64,000 nt of DNA from AP-15 sp963724435 (lineage in GTDB: Bacteria; Pseudomonadota; Alphaproteobacteria; ATCC43930; CGMCC-115725). The stretch is from assembly GCA_963724435.1 (NCBI GenBank), contig CAVRUN010000001.1, forward strand, positions 806,001-870,000, in the 5' to 3' direction. Of this stretch, positions 8,314 to 16,617 are shown one piece after another. Position numbers and translations under genes: made by a program. The notes under the pieces are model-generated. The model had not been told where the DNA came from. It saw only the letters and a list, made by a program, of their open reading frames with translations, and did no database searches. How positions within the stretch are numbered: the first letter of the stretch is position 1; each line of letters begins with the position of its first letter.

Positions 8314-9390
8314 TCAGCCGCCTCGAATTGCATCGCTAAAATCGGTGATTGTCTGACCAATCGGGTGATGGCGGATCGTTTCGTTGACGATCAGCTCGAA
8401 TTCGGCGCCGTCCGCGGATACCGAGAGCGGCGGCCGGATCGAGATACCGCGCCGGGCGAGATGTTGGGGAAGTGCTGCGGCTTCGGCGCTGCGGATCCGC
8501 AATCGGGTGACATTGGTCGAGGCCGGCGTCCGCCGGATTTCGAGCTGTGGATATTCGGCCAAAGCACGAAACAGCTCCTCAGCCATCGCCGCCGCTTCGG
8601 CAAAGCGTTCGCCGAACCCCTCGAGATAGTGCGACGCCACCGCGGCGTAGGGCCAAGCTTGGCGCAATCCGCCGCCAAACATCCGGCGCTGATGGTAAAG
8701 CCCATCAAGCAGCTGCCGCGGCCCGGCCAGGATCGCGCCAGCTGCAGCATTAAAGTATTTGTAGAGCGACACATAGACGGTGTCGAACGGGGCGGCATAG
8801 GCCGCCGGTGCGATGCCGGTATAGGGAACGGCGAGAAAGAGGCGGGCGCCGTCCAGGTGCAGTCCAATGCCACGCTCGCGCGCGAAGCTCGTAATGTGCT
8901 GGATTTCGCCAAAGTCGAACACCTCGCCATGGCGTCGTCGTACCGGCGATTCGATCGAGATCGCTCCGATCGGTGTGCGGACCCGGCCCTCCCCCTCGCG
9001 AGCGATTTCAGAGGCCACGTCTTCCAGTGTAAAACTCGTCTTGTCAGGTGCAAGCGGCACCAGGGTAATCCCGCTCAGTTCCGCGACGCAGTCGCCGGTG
9101 TCGCAATAAAGGTGGCTTTCGCGTTGGACCAAAACCCGCCGCCCGCGCCGCGCCAAAAGGCGGACCGCGAGGTGATTGGCAAGCGTGCCCGACGGCATAA
9201 ACACTGCCGCCTCTTTGCCGAGCAACTCGGCCATTTCCTTTTCCAGACGTTCGACGGTGCCGCCCAACGAGAATTCATCGGCCGGGATACGATCGTCCTC
9301 GGCAAGCTGTGCCAGCAGCCGGGCGTAGTCCTCGGGCGACAACCCGAGCCCGTCGGAGCGAAATTGGATTACACGACCGTTCAGATTCAC
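8314..9390 (-). CDS. Threonine aldolase family PLP enzyme
   Basis: This is a fold-type I PLP enzyme of the beta-eliminating lyase/threonine aldolase family, probably cleaving L-threonine or L-allo-threonine to glycine and acetaldehyde. Evidence includes DEFSLGGTVERLEKEMAELL, the PLP-phosphate loop FMPSGTLANHLA, LHLDGARLF (Asp contacting the pyridine nitrogen) and the Schiff-base Lys in SLYKYFNAAAGA. The 358-residue length fits. It stands alone, 65 bases upstream of def. Which beta-hydroxy amino acid it prefers cannot be read from sequence. Confidence 0.88.
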   Translation of the reverse strand: MNLNGRVIQFRSDGLGLSPEDYARLLAQLAEDDRIPADEFSLGGTVERLEKEMAELLGKEAAVFMPSGTLANHLAVRLLARRGRRVLVQRESHLYCDTGDCVAELSGITLVPLAPDKTSFTLEDVASEIAREGEGRVRTPIGAISIESPVRRRHGEVFDFGEIQHITSFARERGIGLHLDGARLFLAVPYTGIAPAAYAAPFDTVYVSLYKYFNAAAGAILAGPRQLLDGLYHQRRMFGGGLRQAWPYAAVASHYLEGFGERFAEAAAMAEELFRALAEYPQLEIRRTPASTNVTRLRIRSAEAAALPQHLARRGISIRPPLSVSADGAEFELIVNETIRHHPIGQTITDFSDAIRGG

Positions 9391-9495
9391 GGCACTTCTC
9401 CGAGAGCGTCAGCCTGAGCCGGTCAGTTTCTATCCGGCACCGGCGCTTTAACTGCTTGCGAGCCTGCGCTGCGGAGCAGGGCTAGATCACCCGCG

Positions 9496-9858
9496 CTAGC
9501 ACGGGGACGCCGGATCGGCGCGGATCAGCGCGGCGGCAATCTCGACCGGATCGTCGTCGACACCGGCCAGGAACTCGACGGCGCGCTCGACGGGCGGGCA
9601 TAACCGACCGCCGAGTTCGGCGATTTCGGAGATGCGCACCGGTCGTCCATCGAGGTCTCGGGCGCATTTGTTGAGCACGCGTTCGAGCACAAACGCGACG
9701 ATAACCCGGCTCGACGACTGCGACGGCTCGATACAGCCGCGGGCGTAAATCGCGAGTTCGAGCAGGGCTTCGAGATTGCCGAAACGATTGCGCTGCGTCT
9801 GGTTTAAGAACTGACGCTTCAGATGGGCCGCGGCCAGATATCGGATTGGCTCGCTCAA
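9496..9858 (-). CDS. Small conserved-looking protein coupled to pyrE
   Basis: The 120-residue soluble protein starts within the pyrE stop (ATGA overlap, 9855-9858), which strongly supports translation. It is rich in helices with an even mix of charged residues (LKRQFLNQTQRNRFGNLEALLELA, SSRVIVAFVLERVL). There is no signal peptide or membrane segment, and I know no family for it. Confidence 0.7.
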   Translation of the reverse strand: MSEPIRYLAAAHLKRQFLNQTQRNRFGNLEALLELAIYARGCIEPSQSSSRVIVAFVLERVLNKCARDLDGRPVRISEIAELGGRLCPPVERAVEFLAGVDDDPVEIAAALIRADPASPC

Positions 9859-10406
9859 CTAAAGTCACGCCAAGTGAACAGCGACTCGAAGGGAACGCCG
9901 GCGGCTTTGAAATTGTCGACCGCACCTTCGAGGCGATCGACGATACTGATTATCCTGACGATTTTGCAGTCGAGGCGGCGCACCTGTTCCGCCGCCTGCA
10001 TGACCGAGCCGCCGGTGGTGGTGACGTCCTCAAACAAAATGACGCGCGAGCCTGGGTCGAGCAACCCGTCGATTCGCTGGTCGGTGCCGTGGCCTTTCGC
10101 CTCCTTGCGCACGAAAAAACCGGTGATCGGCTTCTCCGGCCAACTGCGAGCACACAAGAGGGCGACGATCGGGATCGCGCCGGTTTCGAGCCCGCCGACC
10201 GCATCGACATCATCGCCGCGGATCATGTCAAACAGCAGATCGGTGACGAGAACGGCGCCCCCGGGGTCGAGAAGGGTTCGCTTCATATCGAAGAAAAAAT
10301 TGCTCGACCGCCCGGAGGACAGTACAAAGCCGCGATCCTGCAGCAGCGAACGGTCGCGAATGATCTCGCGCAGGCGTTGTCTTTTGGCCGGCAAATCCGC
10401 CCGCAT
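9855..10406 (-). CDS. pyrE: Orotate phosphoribosyltransferase
   Basis: PyrE joins orotate to PRPP to make OMP in pyrimidine synthesis. The PRPP-binding loop VILFEDVTTTGGSV is intact. FVLSSGRSSNFFFDMKRTLLDP and GGLETGAIPIVALL match the substrate-binding regions. The catalytic-loop segment FVRKEAKGHGTD is also present. The 183-residue length is slightly short but usual for alphaproteobacteria. The ATG is well placed. A small gene overlaps its stop. Confidence 0.94.
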   Translation of the reverse strand: MRADLPAKRQRLREIIRDRSLLQDRGFVLSSGRSSNFFFDMKRTLLDPGGAVLVTDLLFDMIRGDDVDAVGGLETGAIPIVALLCARSWPEKPITGFFVRKEAKGHGTDQRIDGLLDPGSRVILFEDVTTTGGSVMQAAEQVRRLDCKIVRIISIVDRLEGAVDNFKAAGVPFESLFTWRDFS

Positions 10407-10545
10407 GGTCGCCGCTCCTCCTTGTCTTTGGGCCGCTCACCCTCCGTCGAAGAGCACAGCCGGGAAGCGGGCGCGTCCGGCAATGCCGTCCCGCAAAGTT
10501 AAGACCGAAGCGCCGCCATGTGACAAGAGCGTTACAACGCTCGGC

Positions 10546-11109
10546 TCAATTCGGGTCGAGCTCGGTATCCCAGTAGAGGTAATCGCGCCAGCTGTGATGC
10601 AGGTAATTCGGCGGAAAGGCGCGCCCGTTTTCCTGCAGCATGTAGGTGGTCGGCTGCACCGGGCGGTGGCGCGGATACATGCCGCTTTCCCGTGGCAGTC
10701 GGTTGCCCTTTAACAGATTGCAGCTGCCGCAGGCGGTGACCACATTGCTCCAGGTCGTGCGCCCGCCGCGCGAGCGCGGCACCAGATGATCAAAGGTCAA
10801 TTCGTGCGACGGGTAGGGCTCGGCGCAATATTGACAGGTAAAACGATCGCGCAAAAACACGTTGAATCGAGTGAAAGCCGGATGCCGCGCCGCCGGTACA
10901 TATTCCTTTAGCGACACGACGCTCGGCAGCCGGATCTCGAGCGACGGGCTGCGCACGCACACATCGTAATGGTCGATGATGTTGACCCGGTCGAGAAACA
11001 CCGCCTTGATCGCGTCCTGCCACGACCACAGTGACAGCGGGAAATAGCTCAGCGGGCGGAAATCCGCATTCAGCACCAAGGCCGGGCAATTATCCAAGCA
11101 GGCCGTCAC
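10546..11109 (-). CDS. HNH endonuclease family protein
   Basis: This is a 187-residue protein with an HNH nuclease domain: FTCQYCAEPYPSHELTFDHL (Cys pair, then His), VPRSRGGRTTWSNVV and ACGSCNLLKGNRLP. The second Cys pair completes a zinc ribbon. The N-terminal part (CPALVLNADFRPLSYFPLSL, WQDAIKAVFLDRVNI) is the conserved front of a chromosomal HNH family widespread in alphaproteobacteria with unknown substrate. I chose the GTG at 11109. Another GTG at 11154 and an ATG at 11304 are in frame, but the latter overlaps the neighbouring gene by 83 bases. Confidence 0.88.
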   Translation of the reverse strand: MTACLDNCPALVLNADFRPLSYFPLSLWSWQDAIKAVFLDRVNIIDHYDVCVRSPSLEIRLPSVVSLKEYVPAARHPAFTRFNVFLRDRFTCQYCAEPYPSHELTFDHLVPRSRGGRTTWSNVVTACGSCNLLKGNRLPRESGMYPRHRPVQPTTYMLQENGRAFPPNYLHHSWRDYLYWDTELDPN

Positions 11110-11221
11110 CGATAACTCGTTCTGCTCGTCATTGATCGCGAGGCGGCATAGCACGCGTTTGTGACAGCTTGATAACGAATCGGCCGGCAGCGAACAAGAA
11201 GCCGGGACACTATTTCGCAGC

Positions 11222-12145
11222 TCAGCGGGTCGGGACCGGTTTGTCGCCGCGGTAATCGTAAAAGCCGCGGTCGGCTTTGCGGCCGAGCCAGCCAGCCTCG
11301 ACATATTTTACAAGCAACGGACAGGGCCGATACTTGCTGTCGGCCAGCCCCTCGTAAAGCACCTGCATGACCGACAGGCAGGTGTCGAGCCCGATAAAAT
11401 CGGCCAGTTCCAGCGGTCCCATCGGATGGTTTGCGCCGAGCTTCATTGCGGTATCGATCGCTTCGACCGAACCCACTCCCTCATACAGCACATAAACCGC
11501 CTCGTTGATCATGGGCAGCAGAATGCGGTTGACGATAAAGGCGGGGTAATCCTCGGCGGCGACCGGCGTCTTGCCAAGTTTCACGGCCAGATCTCGGGTC
11601 AGCGCAAAGGTTTCCTCGTCGGTGGCGATGCCGCGAATCAATTCCACGAGGGTCATCACCGGCACCGGGTTCATAAAGTGCATGCCGATGAACTTTTCGG
11701 GCCGATCGGTCGAGGCCGCCAGACGGGTGATCGAAATCGACGAGGTGTTGGTCGCGATCAGCGCACCGGGGCGCAGTTTCGGCGTCAGCTGTTTGAAGAT
11801 CGCGCGCTTGATGTCTTCCTTTTCGGTCGCGGCCTCGATCACCATGTCGCAATCGCCGAACAGGCCGTAATCGAGCCCGGTGGCGATGCGGGCCATCGCC
11901 GCGTCTTTTTCCTCCTCGCGGATCCGGCCGCGCGCGACCTGACGCGTCAGATTGCGCTCGATCGCGTCGCGCCCGCGCCGCGCCGCCTCTTCGCTGATGT
12001 CGGTCATCACGACATCGAGCCCGGCCAACGCGCAGACATGGGCGATGCCACCACCCATCTGGCCGGCGCCAATCACGCCGATGCGGTTCAGACGTTCAAT
12101 CCGTGGCGCCGCTGGCGGAGCATTAGCTGAGTGAGCGGCGCTCAC
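11222..12145 (-). CDS. 3-hydroxybutyryl-CoA dehydrogenase
   Basis: This NAD-dependent 3-hydroxyacyl-CoA dehydrogenase interconverts acetoacetyl-CoA and 3-hydroxybutyryl-CoA. The N-terminal Rossmann motif is GVIGAGQMGGGIA. The catalytic-His segment GMHFMNPVPVMTLVE and the family stretch NRILLPMINEAVYVL follow, with LGANHPMGPLELADFIGLD in the C-terminal domain. Its GTG overlaps the etfA stop (GTGA), so it is co-translated with etfBA. This suits acyl-CoA or PHB metabolism, as does the phasin gene nearby. Confidence 0.93.
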   Translation of the reverse strand: MSAAHSANAPPAAPRIERLNRIGVIGAGQMGGGIAHVCALAGLDVVMTDISEEAARRGRDAIERNLTRQVARGRIREEEKDAAMARIATGLDYGLFGDCDMVIEAATEKEDIKRAIFKQLTPKLRPGALIATNTSSISITRLAASTDRPEKFIGMHFMNPVPVMTLVELIRGIATDEETFALTRDLAVKLGKTPVAAEDYPAFIVNRILLPMINEAVYVLYEGVGSVEAIDTAMKLGANHPMGPLELADFIGLDTCLSVMQVLYEGLADSKYRPCPLLVKYVEAGWLGRKADRGFYDYRGDKPVPTR

Positions 12146-13086
12146 TGGCGGCGCTCGAGCTCGTCGGCGAGCTCAGGCAAGATCTTGAATAGATCACCCA
12201 CCAATCCGTAATCCGCGACCTGGAAGATCGGCGCCTCCTCATCCTTGTTGATGGCGACGATGACTTTGGAATCCTTCATGCCGGCGAGATGCTGGATCGC
12301 GCCGGAAATCCCGACCGCGACGTAGAGCTCGGGGGCGACGATCTTGCCGGTCTGGCCGACCTGGTAATCGTTCGGCACAAACCCGGCGTCGACCGCGGCG
12401 CGCGAGGCGCCGACTGCCGCACCGAGTTTATCGGCGACTTTTTCGAGCAGGTGAAAATTATCGCCCGATTGCATTCCGCGCCCGCCGGAAATAATCACCC
12501 GGGCGCTGGTCAACTCAGGCCGCTCGGACTTCGACAGTTCGGCTCCGACGAATTGCGATAGCCCGGTCTCGCCGGTGGATGCAACGGTTTCGATCGGCGC
12601 TGATCCCCCGGTCGCCTCACCGGGTGGAAATGCGGTGCCGCGCACCGTGATAACCTTGATCGGGTCTTTCGACTGCACTGTCGCGAGCGCGTTGCCGGCA
12701 TAGATCGGGCGGACAAACGTATCCGGCGAGACAACGGCGCTGATGTCGGAAATCTGCATCACGTCGAGCAGGGCCGCGACCCGCGGCATCAGATTCTTGC
12801 CCGCTGTGGTTGCCGGCGCGATTAAGTGGCTGTGGTTCTCGGCCAGCTTTACGAGCAGTGGCGCCACGTTTTCCGCCAGCCCATGCTCATAAGCCGCGTC
12901 CTCGGCGAGCAAGACGCGCTTGACGCCAGGGATTTGCGCGGCGGCCTCGGCGACACCGTGGCAATCCTTGCCGGCGACGATCACCTCGACGTCATCACCG
13001 GCGATTTCTTTGGCGGCGGCCAGCGCGTTCAGAGTCGCGGTTTTGAGCGACCGGTTATCGTGTTCGGCGACGACGAGAGCAGTCAT
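12142..13086 (-). CDS. etfA: Electron transfer flavoprotein alpha subunit
   Basis: EtfA pairs with EtfB to carry electrons from acyl-CoA dehydrogenases to ETF:ubiquinone oxidoreductase. The C-terminal FAD domain is typical: VIISGGRGMQSGDNFHLLE, ASRAAVDAGFVPNDYQVGQTGK (split as AAVDAGF and VGQTGK), LYVAVGISGAIQHLAGMKDS and VAINKDEEAPIF. The 314-residue length is normal. The ATG overlaps the etfB stop by one base. Confidence 0.96.
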   Translation of the reverse strand: MTALVVAEHDNRSLKTATLNALAAAKEIAGDDVEVIVAGKDCHGVAEAAAQIPGVKRVLLAEDAAYEHGLAENVAPLLVKLAENHSHLIAPATTAGKNLMPRVAALLDVMQISDISAVVSPDTFVRPIYAGNALATVQSKDPIKVITVRGTAFPPGEATGGSAPIETVASTGETGLSQFVGAELSKSERPELTSARVIISGGRGMQSGDNFHLLEKVADKLGAAVGASRAAVDAGFVPNDYQVGQTGKIVAPELYVAVGISGAIQHLAGMKDSKVIVAINKDEEAPIFQVADYGLVGDLFKILPELADELERRQ

Positions 13087-13835
13087 CAGATCACCCGCGC
13101 CTCGGTCTTGAGTTTGTCGACCAGTTCGGCGACTGAGGCGACTTTTCGCCCACCCTGCCGTTTTGGCGGCTCGTCGACTTTGAGGACGGTGAGGCGCGGC
13201 GTTACATCGACCCCGAGCGTCTCGGGAGTCGTCGTCACAATCGGTTTTTTCTTGGCTCTCATTATGTTCGGCAGCGACGCGTAGCGCGGCTCGTTGAGGC
13301 GAAGATCGGTCGTGACGACCGCGGGCAATTTGATCGCCACGGTTTCGAGCCCGCCATCGACCTCGCGCGTGACCTCGGCATGCCCGTCGCTGATTTTAAG
13401 CTTCGAGGCGAAGGTTGCTTGGGGCCAGCCCAACAATGCCGACAGCATCTGGCCAGTCTGGTTGCAGTCGTCGTCGATCGCCTGCTTGCCGAGGATCACG
13501 ATCTCAGGTTTTTCGGCGAGGATCACCGCCTTTAGCAATTTGGCAACAGCGAGAGGCTGCAATTCGGCATCGGTCTGCACCAAGATTCCACGATCTGCAC
13601 CCATTGCCAGCGCGGTTCGTATCGTCTCCTGACATTGCGCGGCGCCGAGAGAAACCGCGATGACCTCGCTGACGATGCCGGCCTCGCGAAGCCGCAACGC
13701 CTCTTCGATACCGATTTCGTCAAACGGGTTCATCGACATCTTGACATTGGCGGTCTCGACGCCGGTGTGATCTGCCTTGACGCGGATCTTGACGTTGTAG
13801 TCGATGACCCGCTTGACCGCGACTAGCGCCTTCAT
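13086..13835 (-). CDS. etfB: Electron transfer flavoprotein beta subunit
   Basis: EtfB binds AMP and forms the heterodimer with EtfA. MKALVAVKRVIDYNVKIRVK is the expected N-terminus and fixes the start at 13835, although the frame is open for 17 more codons. ETF-beta features include NPFDEIGIEEALRLREAG, LGKQAIDDDCNQTGQMLSAL and LPAVVTTDLRLNEPRYASLP. It is the first gene of etfB-etfA-hbd. Confidence 0.96.
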   Translation of the reverse strand: MKALVAVKRVIDYNVKIRVKADHTGVETANVKMSMNPFDEIGIEEALRLREAGIVSEVIAVSLGAAQCQETIRTALAMGADRGILVQTDAELQPLAVAKLLKAVILAEKPEIVILGKQAIDDDCNQTGQMLSALLGWPQATFASKLKISDGHAEVTREVDGGLETVAIKLPAVVTTDLRLNEPRYASLPNIMRAKKKPIVTTTPETLGVDVTPRLTVLKVDEPPKRQGGRKVASVAELVDKLKTEARVI

Positions 13836-14067
13836 CTTTGCCTCGCAAATCAACCGCGGCGGCGGCGCCGCCCGCCTCGCCCGCAACCGCTCCTAAGCTC
13901 AGCGATTTGGGCACTTACCCGCGGTGAAGGCAAGACCCTGGTCCGACAACACCGCTCCAAAGCGGGCCGGAGCTAATGAAGAACACCGCGGCGGGGATTC
14001 GATCCGGAGTTTCCGGATTAACTGAGGATACGGCCCATTGGGGCACAAGCACGCAACCGGCTGACCA
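13836..14067. other. Intergenic region upstream of etfB
   Basis: About 230 bases separate the phasin stop from the etfB start. No coding frame of quality is visible. A TTCGATC loop near 13998 resembles a tRNA T-loop but has no matching stem. The etfBA-hbd promoter should lie here; I see no confident -35/-10 pair. Confidence 0.4.
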
Positions 14068-14856
14068 TCAACCTGGAGGGACCGGTCTCCAGGCCACCCC
14101 CATTTTCGCCAGAAGGGGTTTCGCCGCGTCGTTGGCGAGTTTGATGCCGAGTTCAGACACTTTCGCGGCGCTATCAACCCATTGGTCAAAGCTTGTGCGA
14201 GCAAGGCGAGAGTTCACCGCAACCGCGTCGGACCAGGTTTTGACGCTCAACGTGTCGATCGCAGTGCACGCCAAAGTCTCCATGCTTCGCCTGGCATAGC
14301 AGGCCAACTCGTCGCCGAGCGCCTGCAAACCGCGGCTCAGCGCTGCCTGTGACTCGGTAAGCATGCCGCAAGTATCACCGTTGGAGTCGGCAATTTTGGC
14401 CGGTGCGACGATTGCCGGCGGAACAAATGCGGAGGGGGCCGGCGGGAGCCGCTGCACGACGACATCGGGCACCGCTGCGGCGGCCTCCAGCAACTTTTCG
14501 CCGCTAACCGCGTCAGGCGCTTTGGTTTCGCTGACTAAACTCGGCGATGCGACGGCTTCTGTGGGGGTTTCGACAGCGATAGGCGCTGCCAATTCCGGGG
14601 GCCGAGGCGAAATCTGACCGGCAGAAATTAGCCCTGCGGAAATTTGCCCCGCGGAAATTTGCCCCGCGTTGGACACCGCTGGCCGATCGCTTGCGGATGG
14701 AAGCGGCGGTTCGGGAGGCCGAGCGGAAGGTTGCGCTGCGACGGGTTTCGCCGGCTTGCCCGGCGGAACCGCCGCACGAGGTTCGGCTGGGCTTGCCGGA
14801 ATTTTGTTTGCCGGTGGGGCGGCTGTTCGTGCTATCCGCCTGCCCTTGCTTTCCAT
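14068..14856 (-). CDS. Phasin-family protein with repeat-bearing linker
   Basis: The last 95 residues (from about ALSRGLQALGDELACYARRS to AKPLLAKMGVAWR) match phasin-family helices, which coat polyhydroxyalkanoate granules. The first two thirds are a Pro/Ala-rich linker containing four tandem five-residue units (AGQIS-like). I chose the ATG at 14856, preceded by AAGGA, for 262 residues; the upstream frame to 15102 reads like non-coding DNA. A promoter with an overlapping TGC-type inverted repeat lies about 85-125 bases upstream. The neighbouring etf/hbd genes fit PHB metabolism. The family assignment is moderate because phasins are weakly conserved. Confidence 0.7.
   Translation of the reverse strand: MESKGRRIARTAAPPANKIPASPAEPRAAVPPGKPAKPVAAQPSARPPEPPLPSASDRPAVSNAGQISAGQISAGLISAGQISPRPPELAAPIAVETPTEAVASPSLVSETKAPDAVSGEKLLEAAAAVPDVVVQRLPPAPSAFVPPAIVAPAKIADSNGDTCGMLTESQAALSRGLQALGDELACYARRSMETLACTAIDTLSVKTWSDAVAVNSRLARTSFDQWVDSAAKVSELGIKLANDAAKPLLAKMGVAWRPVPPG
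14609..14668. repeat. Four tandem 15-bp repeats in the phasin linker
   Basis: Four head-to-tail copies of a 15-base unit lie at 14609, 14624, 14639 and 14654. The last two are identical (GAAATTTGCCCCGCG); the first two differ at a few positions. They encode AGQIS-type pentapeptides on the minus strand, so copy-number change keeps the frame. Confidence 0.85.
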
Positions 14857-14940
14857 CGAACGATCCTTGCTCGAATAGCGCTCCAACTGCGCTGCGTGAT
14901 GAACATTTAGCCCGCACCTGCGCGCTTTTGCAACAATCAT

Positions 14941-14981
14941 TTGTGCGTTGCACAATATAGCTTGGCAATCGGGAATGTCGC
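14941..14981 (-). promoter_or_regulatory. Promoter and overlapping TGC-type operator of the phasin gene
   Basis: Reading the minus strand, a candidate -35 GCGACA (14981-14976) and -10 TATATT (14959-14954) are 16 bases apart. The perfect inverted repeat TTGTGC-AAC-GCACAA (14955-14941) begins inside the -10 box and extends over the expected start of transcription. PhaR repressors of alphaproteobacteria bind TGC/GCA-rich inverted repeats at phasin promoters, so this is a plausible PhaR site. The assignment is inference. Confidence 0.45.
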
Positions 14982-15163
14982 GCGCCTTTTCCAGTAGGGC
15001 AAAGGGTCGGTGAAGAGCGGGGCTATCACCGCAAAAGATGTGATTAGCCGAAAGTTTGCGAATCTGGACAGTTTCGCTGGCTTTTTTTAGCTTTGTCTGC
15101 AATCAATGCGCGTAGTCGCTGATCATCCGCGGTTTGGGGGAATTGGGGGTTGCAGTGAAGGTC

Positions 15164-16570
15164 ATGCCGCAGCACGGCGACGGATCCCGTGGGGGCGGGC
15201 TCCGTTTGCCTGAGTTTATCGCCATTTCGATTGCCATTACGGCGCTGTGCATCGCCGGCTCGGGTGGAGCGCAGGCGGCATACAAAGCGAAGCATCATTT
15301 CCGAACCGGCATTATCGGCTTTTCACCGTCTCCAATCGGCGAATCGATCGTTCTCGATGCGGATACCGGGCGGGTGTTGAGCGAGTCGAATGCCGACGCG
15401 GTTACCTACCCGGCTTCGCTGACCAAGATGATGACTCTCTATCTGACCTTTGAAGCGCTCAACACGGGTCGGCTACGGCTCGACCAGCTGCTTCCGGTCA
15501 GTGTCGAGGCGGCCAGCAAATCGCCGACCAAGCTTGGCCTGCGGCCAGGCGACGTGGTCGCCGTGCAGGACCTGATTTTTGGGATCGTGACGCGTTCCGC
15601 CAATGACGCCGCCGCGGTTCTGGCCGAGGGGTTGGGCGGCAGCGAGCCTGCCTTTGCCGAGATGATGAACCGCAAGGCCGCGCAGCTGGGGATGCGGAAT
15701 ACGTATTACCGCAACGCCTCGGGTCTCCCCGACCCGGCTCAGCACACGACCGCACGCGATACCGCACAGCTGGCGTTGGCGCTCTATCACGATTTCCCGC
15801 GCGAATACCGCTATTTCGCCACGCGCTCGTTCGTTTTTCGCGGGGTGACAATCGTCGGCCACGACCATCTGCTCGACTGGTACCCCGGCGCCGACGGCAT
15901 CAAGACCGGGTATATCCGGGCTTCGGGCTTCAACCTCGCGACCTCGGCGGTTCGCGGTGGACACCGGCTGGTCGGCGTCGTTCTCGGCGGATTATCGGGA
16001 GGATCGCGAGACCGACAGATGGGGGCATTGCTGGATCAGGGATTTGCCTCGGTCGGCGTCGCTCCCGCCATAACGGTTGGGTACCGTGCGCCCGCCAATC
16101 CGCGGCCCGCCCCAATTCCAGCTCCGCCGGTGCAAACTTCGGTCGTTGCGGCAGCCGATCCGCCGACCGCATCGTTGCCGCAGACGACGCGTACCAAGCC
16201 GGGGCTATTCAGTAAGGCAGCATCACGGCTCGCTCTACATCTATCGCCGGTCGCCAAGGCCGAAGCCGCAACCCTGCCGGCAGAGCCGCTGCGCCCGGGG
16301 CTCAATTCTGAGCGCTGGGGCATTCAGCTGGGCGCTTTCCACGCCCCTGCGGCAGCCCAAAAGGCGGCGCTCGATGCCGCCAGTCTGGCGGTCGCCAAGG
16401 GCAAGCCGATGCAGATTGTCGAACCCGGCAAGGGAAACGGAAAGCTTTACCGCGCGCGCCTGCTAAACTTCACGCCACGGGAAGCGCAGAGCGCCTGCGC
16501 CCAACTGCACAAGAAAAAGATCGAATGCTCGGTGGTCGCGCCGACAACGCCAAAGGTTGCGGCGCGCTGA
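15164..16570 (+). CDS. D-alanyl-D-alanine carboxypeptidase with SPOR-like C-terminus
   Basis: This is a PBP5/DacF-type peptidase S11 that trims pentapeptide stems in the periplasm. It has a signal segment (FIAISIAITALCIAG, ending GAQAA). The serine-peptidase motifs are PASLTK (nucleophile Ser85, Lys88), SANDAA and GIKTGYI. The last ~80 residues (RWGIQLGAFHAPAAAQKAAL to KKKIECSVV) form a SPOR-like domain, which binds denuded septal peptidoglycan. A Pro/Ala linker joins the two parts. The start could be ATG 15164, GTG 15155 (better ribosome site) or TTG 15134. Confidence 0.92.
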   Translation: MPQHGDGSRGGGLRLPEFIAISIAITALCIAGSGGAQAAYKAKHHFRTGIIGFSPSPIGESIVLDADTGRVLSESNADAVTYPASLTKMMTLYLTFEALNTGRLRLDQLLPVSVEAASKSPTKLGLRPGDVVAVQDLIFGIVTRSANDAAAVLAEGLGGSEPAFAEMMNRKAAQLGMRNTYYRNASGLPDPAQHTTARDTAQLALALYHDFPREYRYFATRSFVFRGVTIVGHDHLLDWYPGADGIKTGYIRASGFNLATSAVRGGHRLVGVVLGGLSGGSRDRQMGALLDQGFASVGVAPAITVGYRAPANPRPAPIPAPPVQTSVVAAADPPTASLPQTTRTKPGLFSKAASRLALHLSPVAKAEAATLPAEPLRPGLNSERWGIQLGAFHAPAAAQKAALDAASLAVAKGKPMQIVEPGKGNGKLYRARLLNFTPREAQSACAQLHKKKIECSVVAPTTPKVAAR

Positions 16571-16617
16571 GGCTTGGGTCTCTGGGACTTTAGGACACCT
16601 GGCCGATTGCCGCTAAA

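Noticed and set aside
13970..14030. A tRNA gene around a TTCGATC loop
   Set aside because: The bases flanking the loop do not pair as a T-stem, and no acceptor or anticodon stem is visible.
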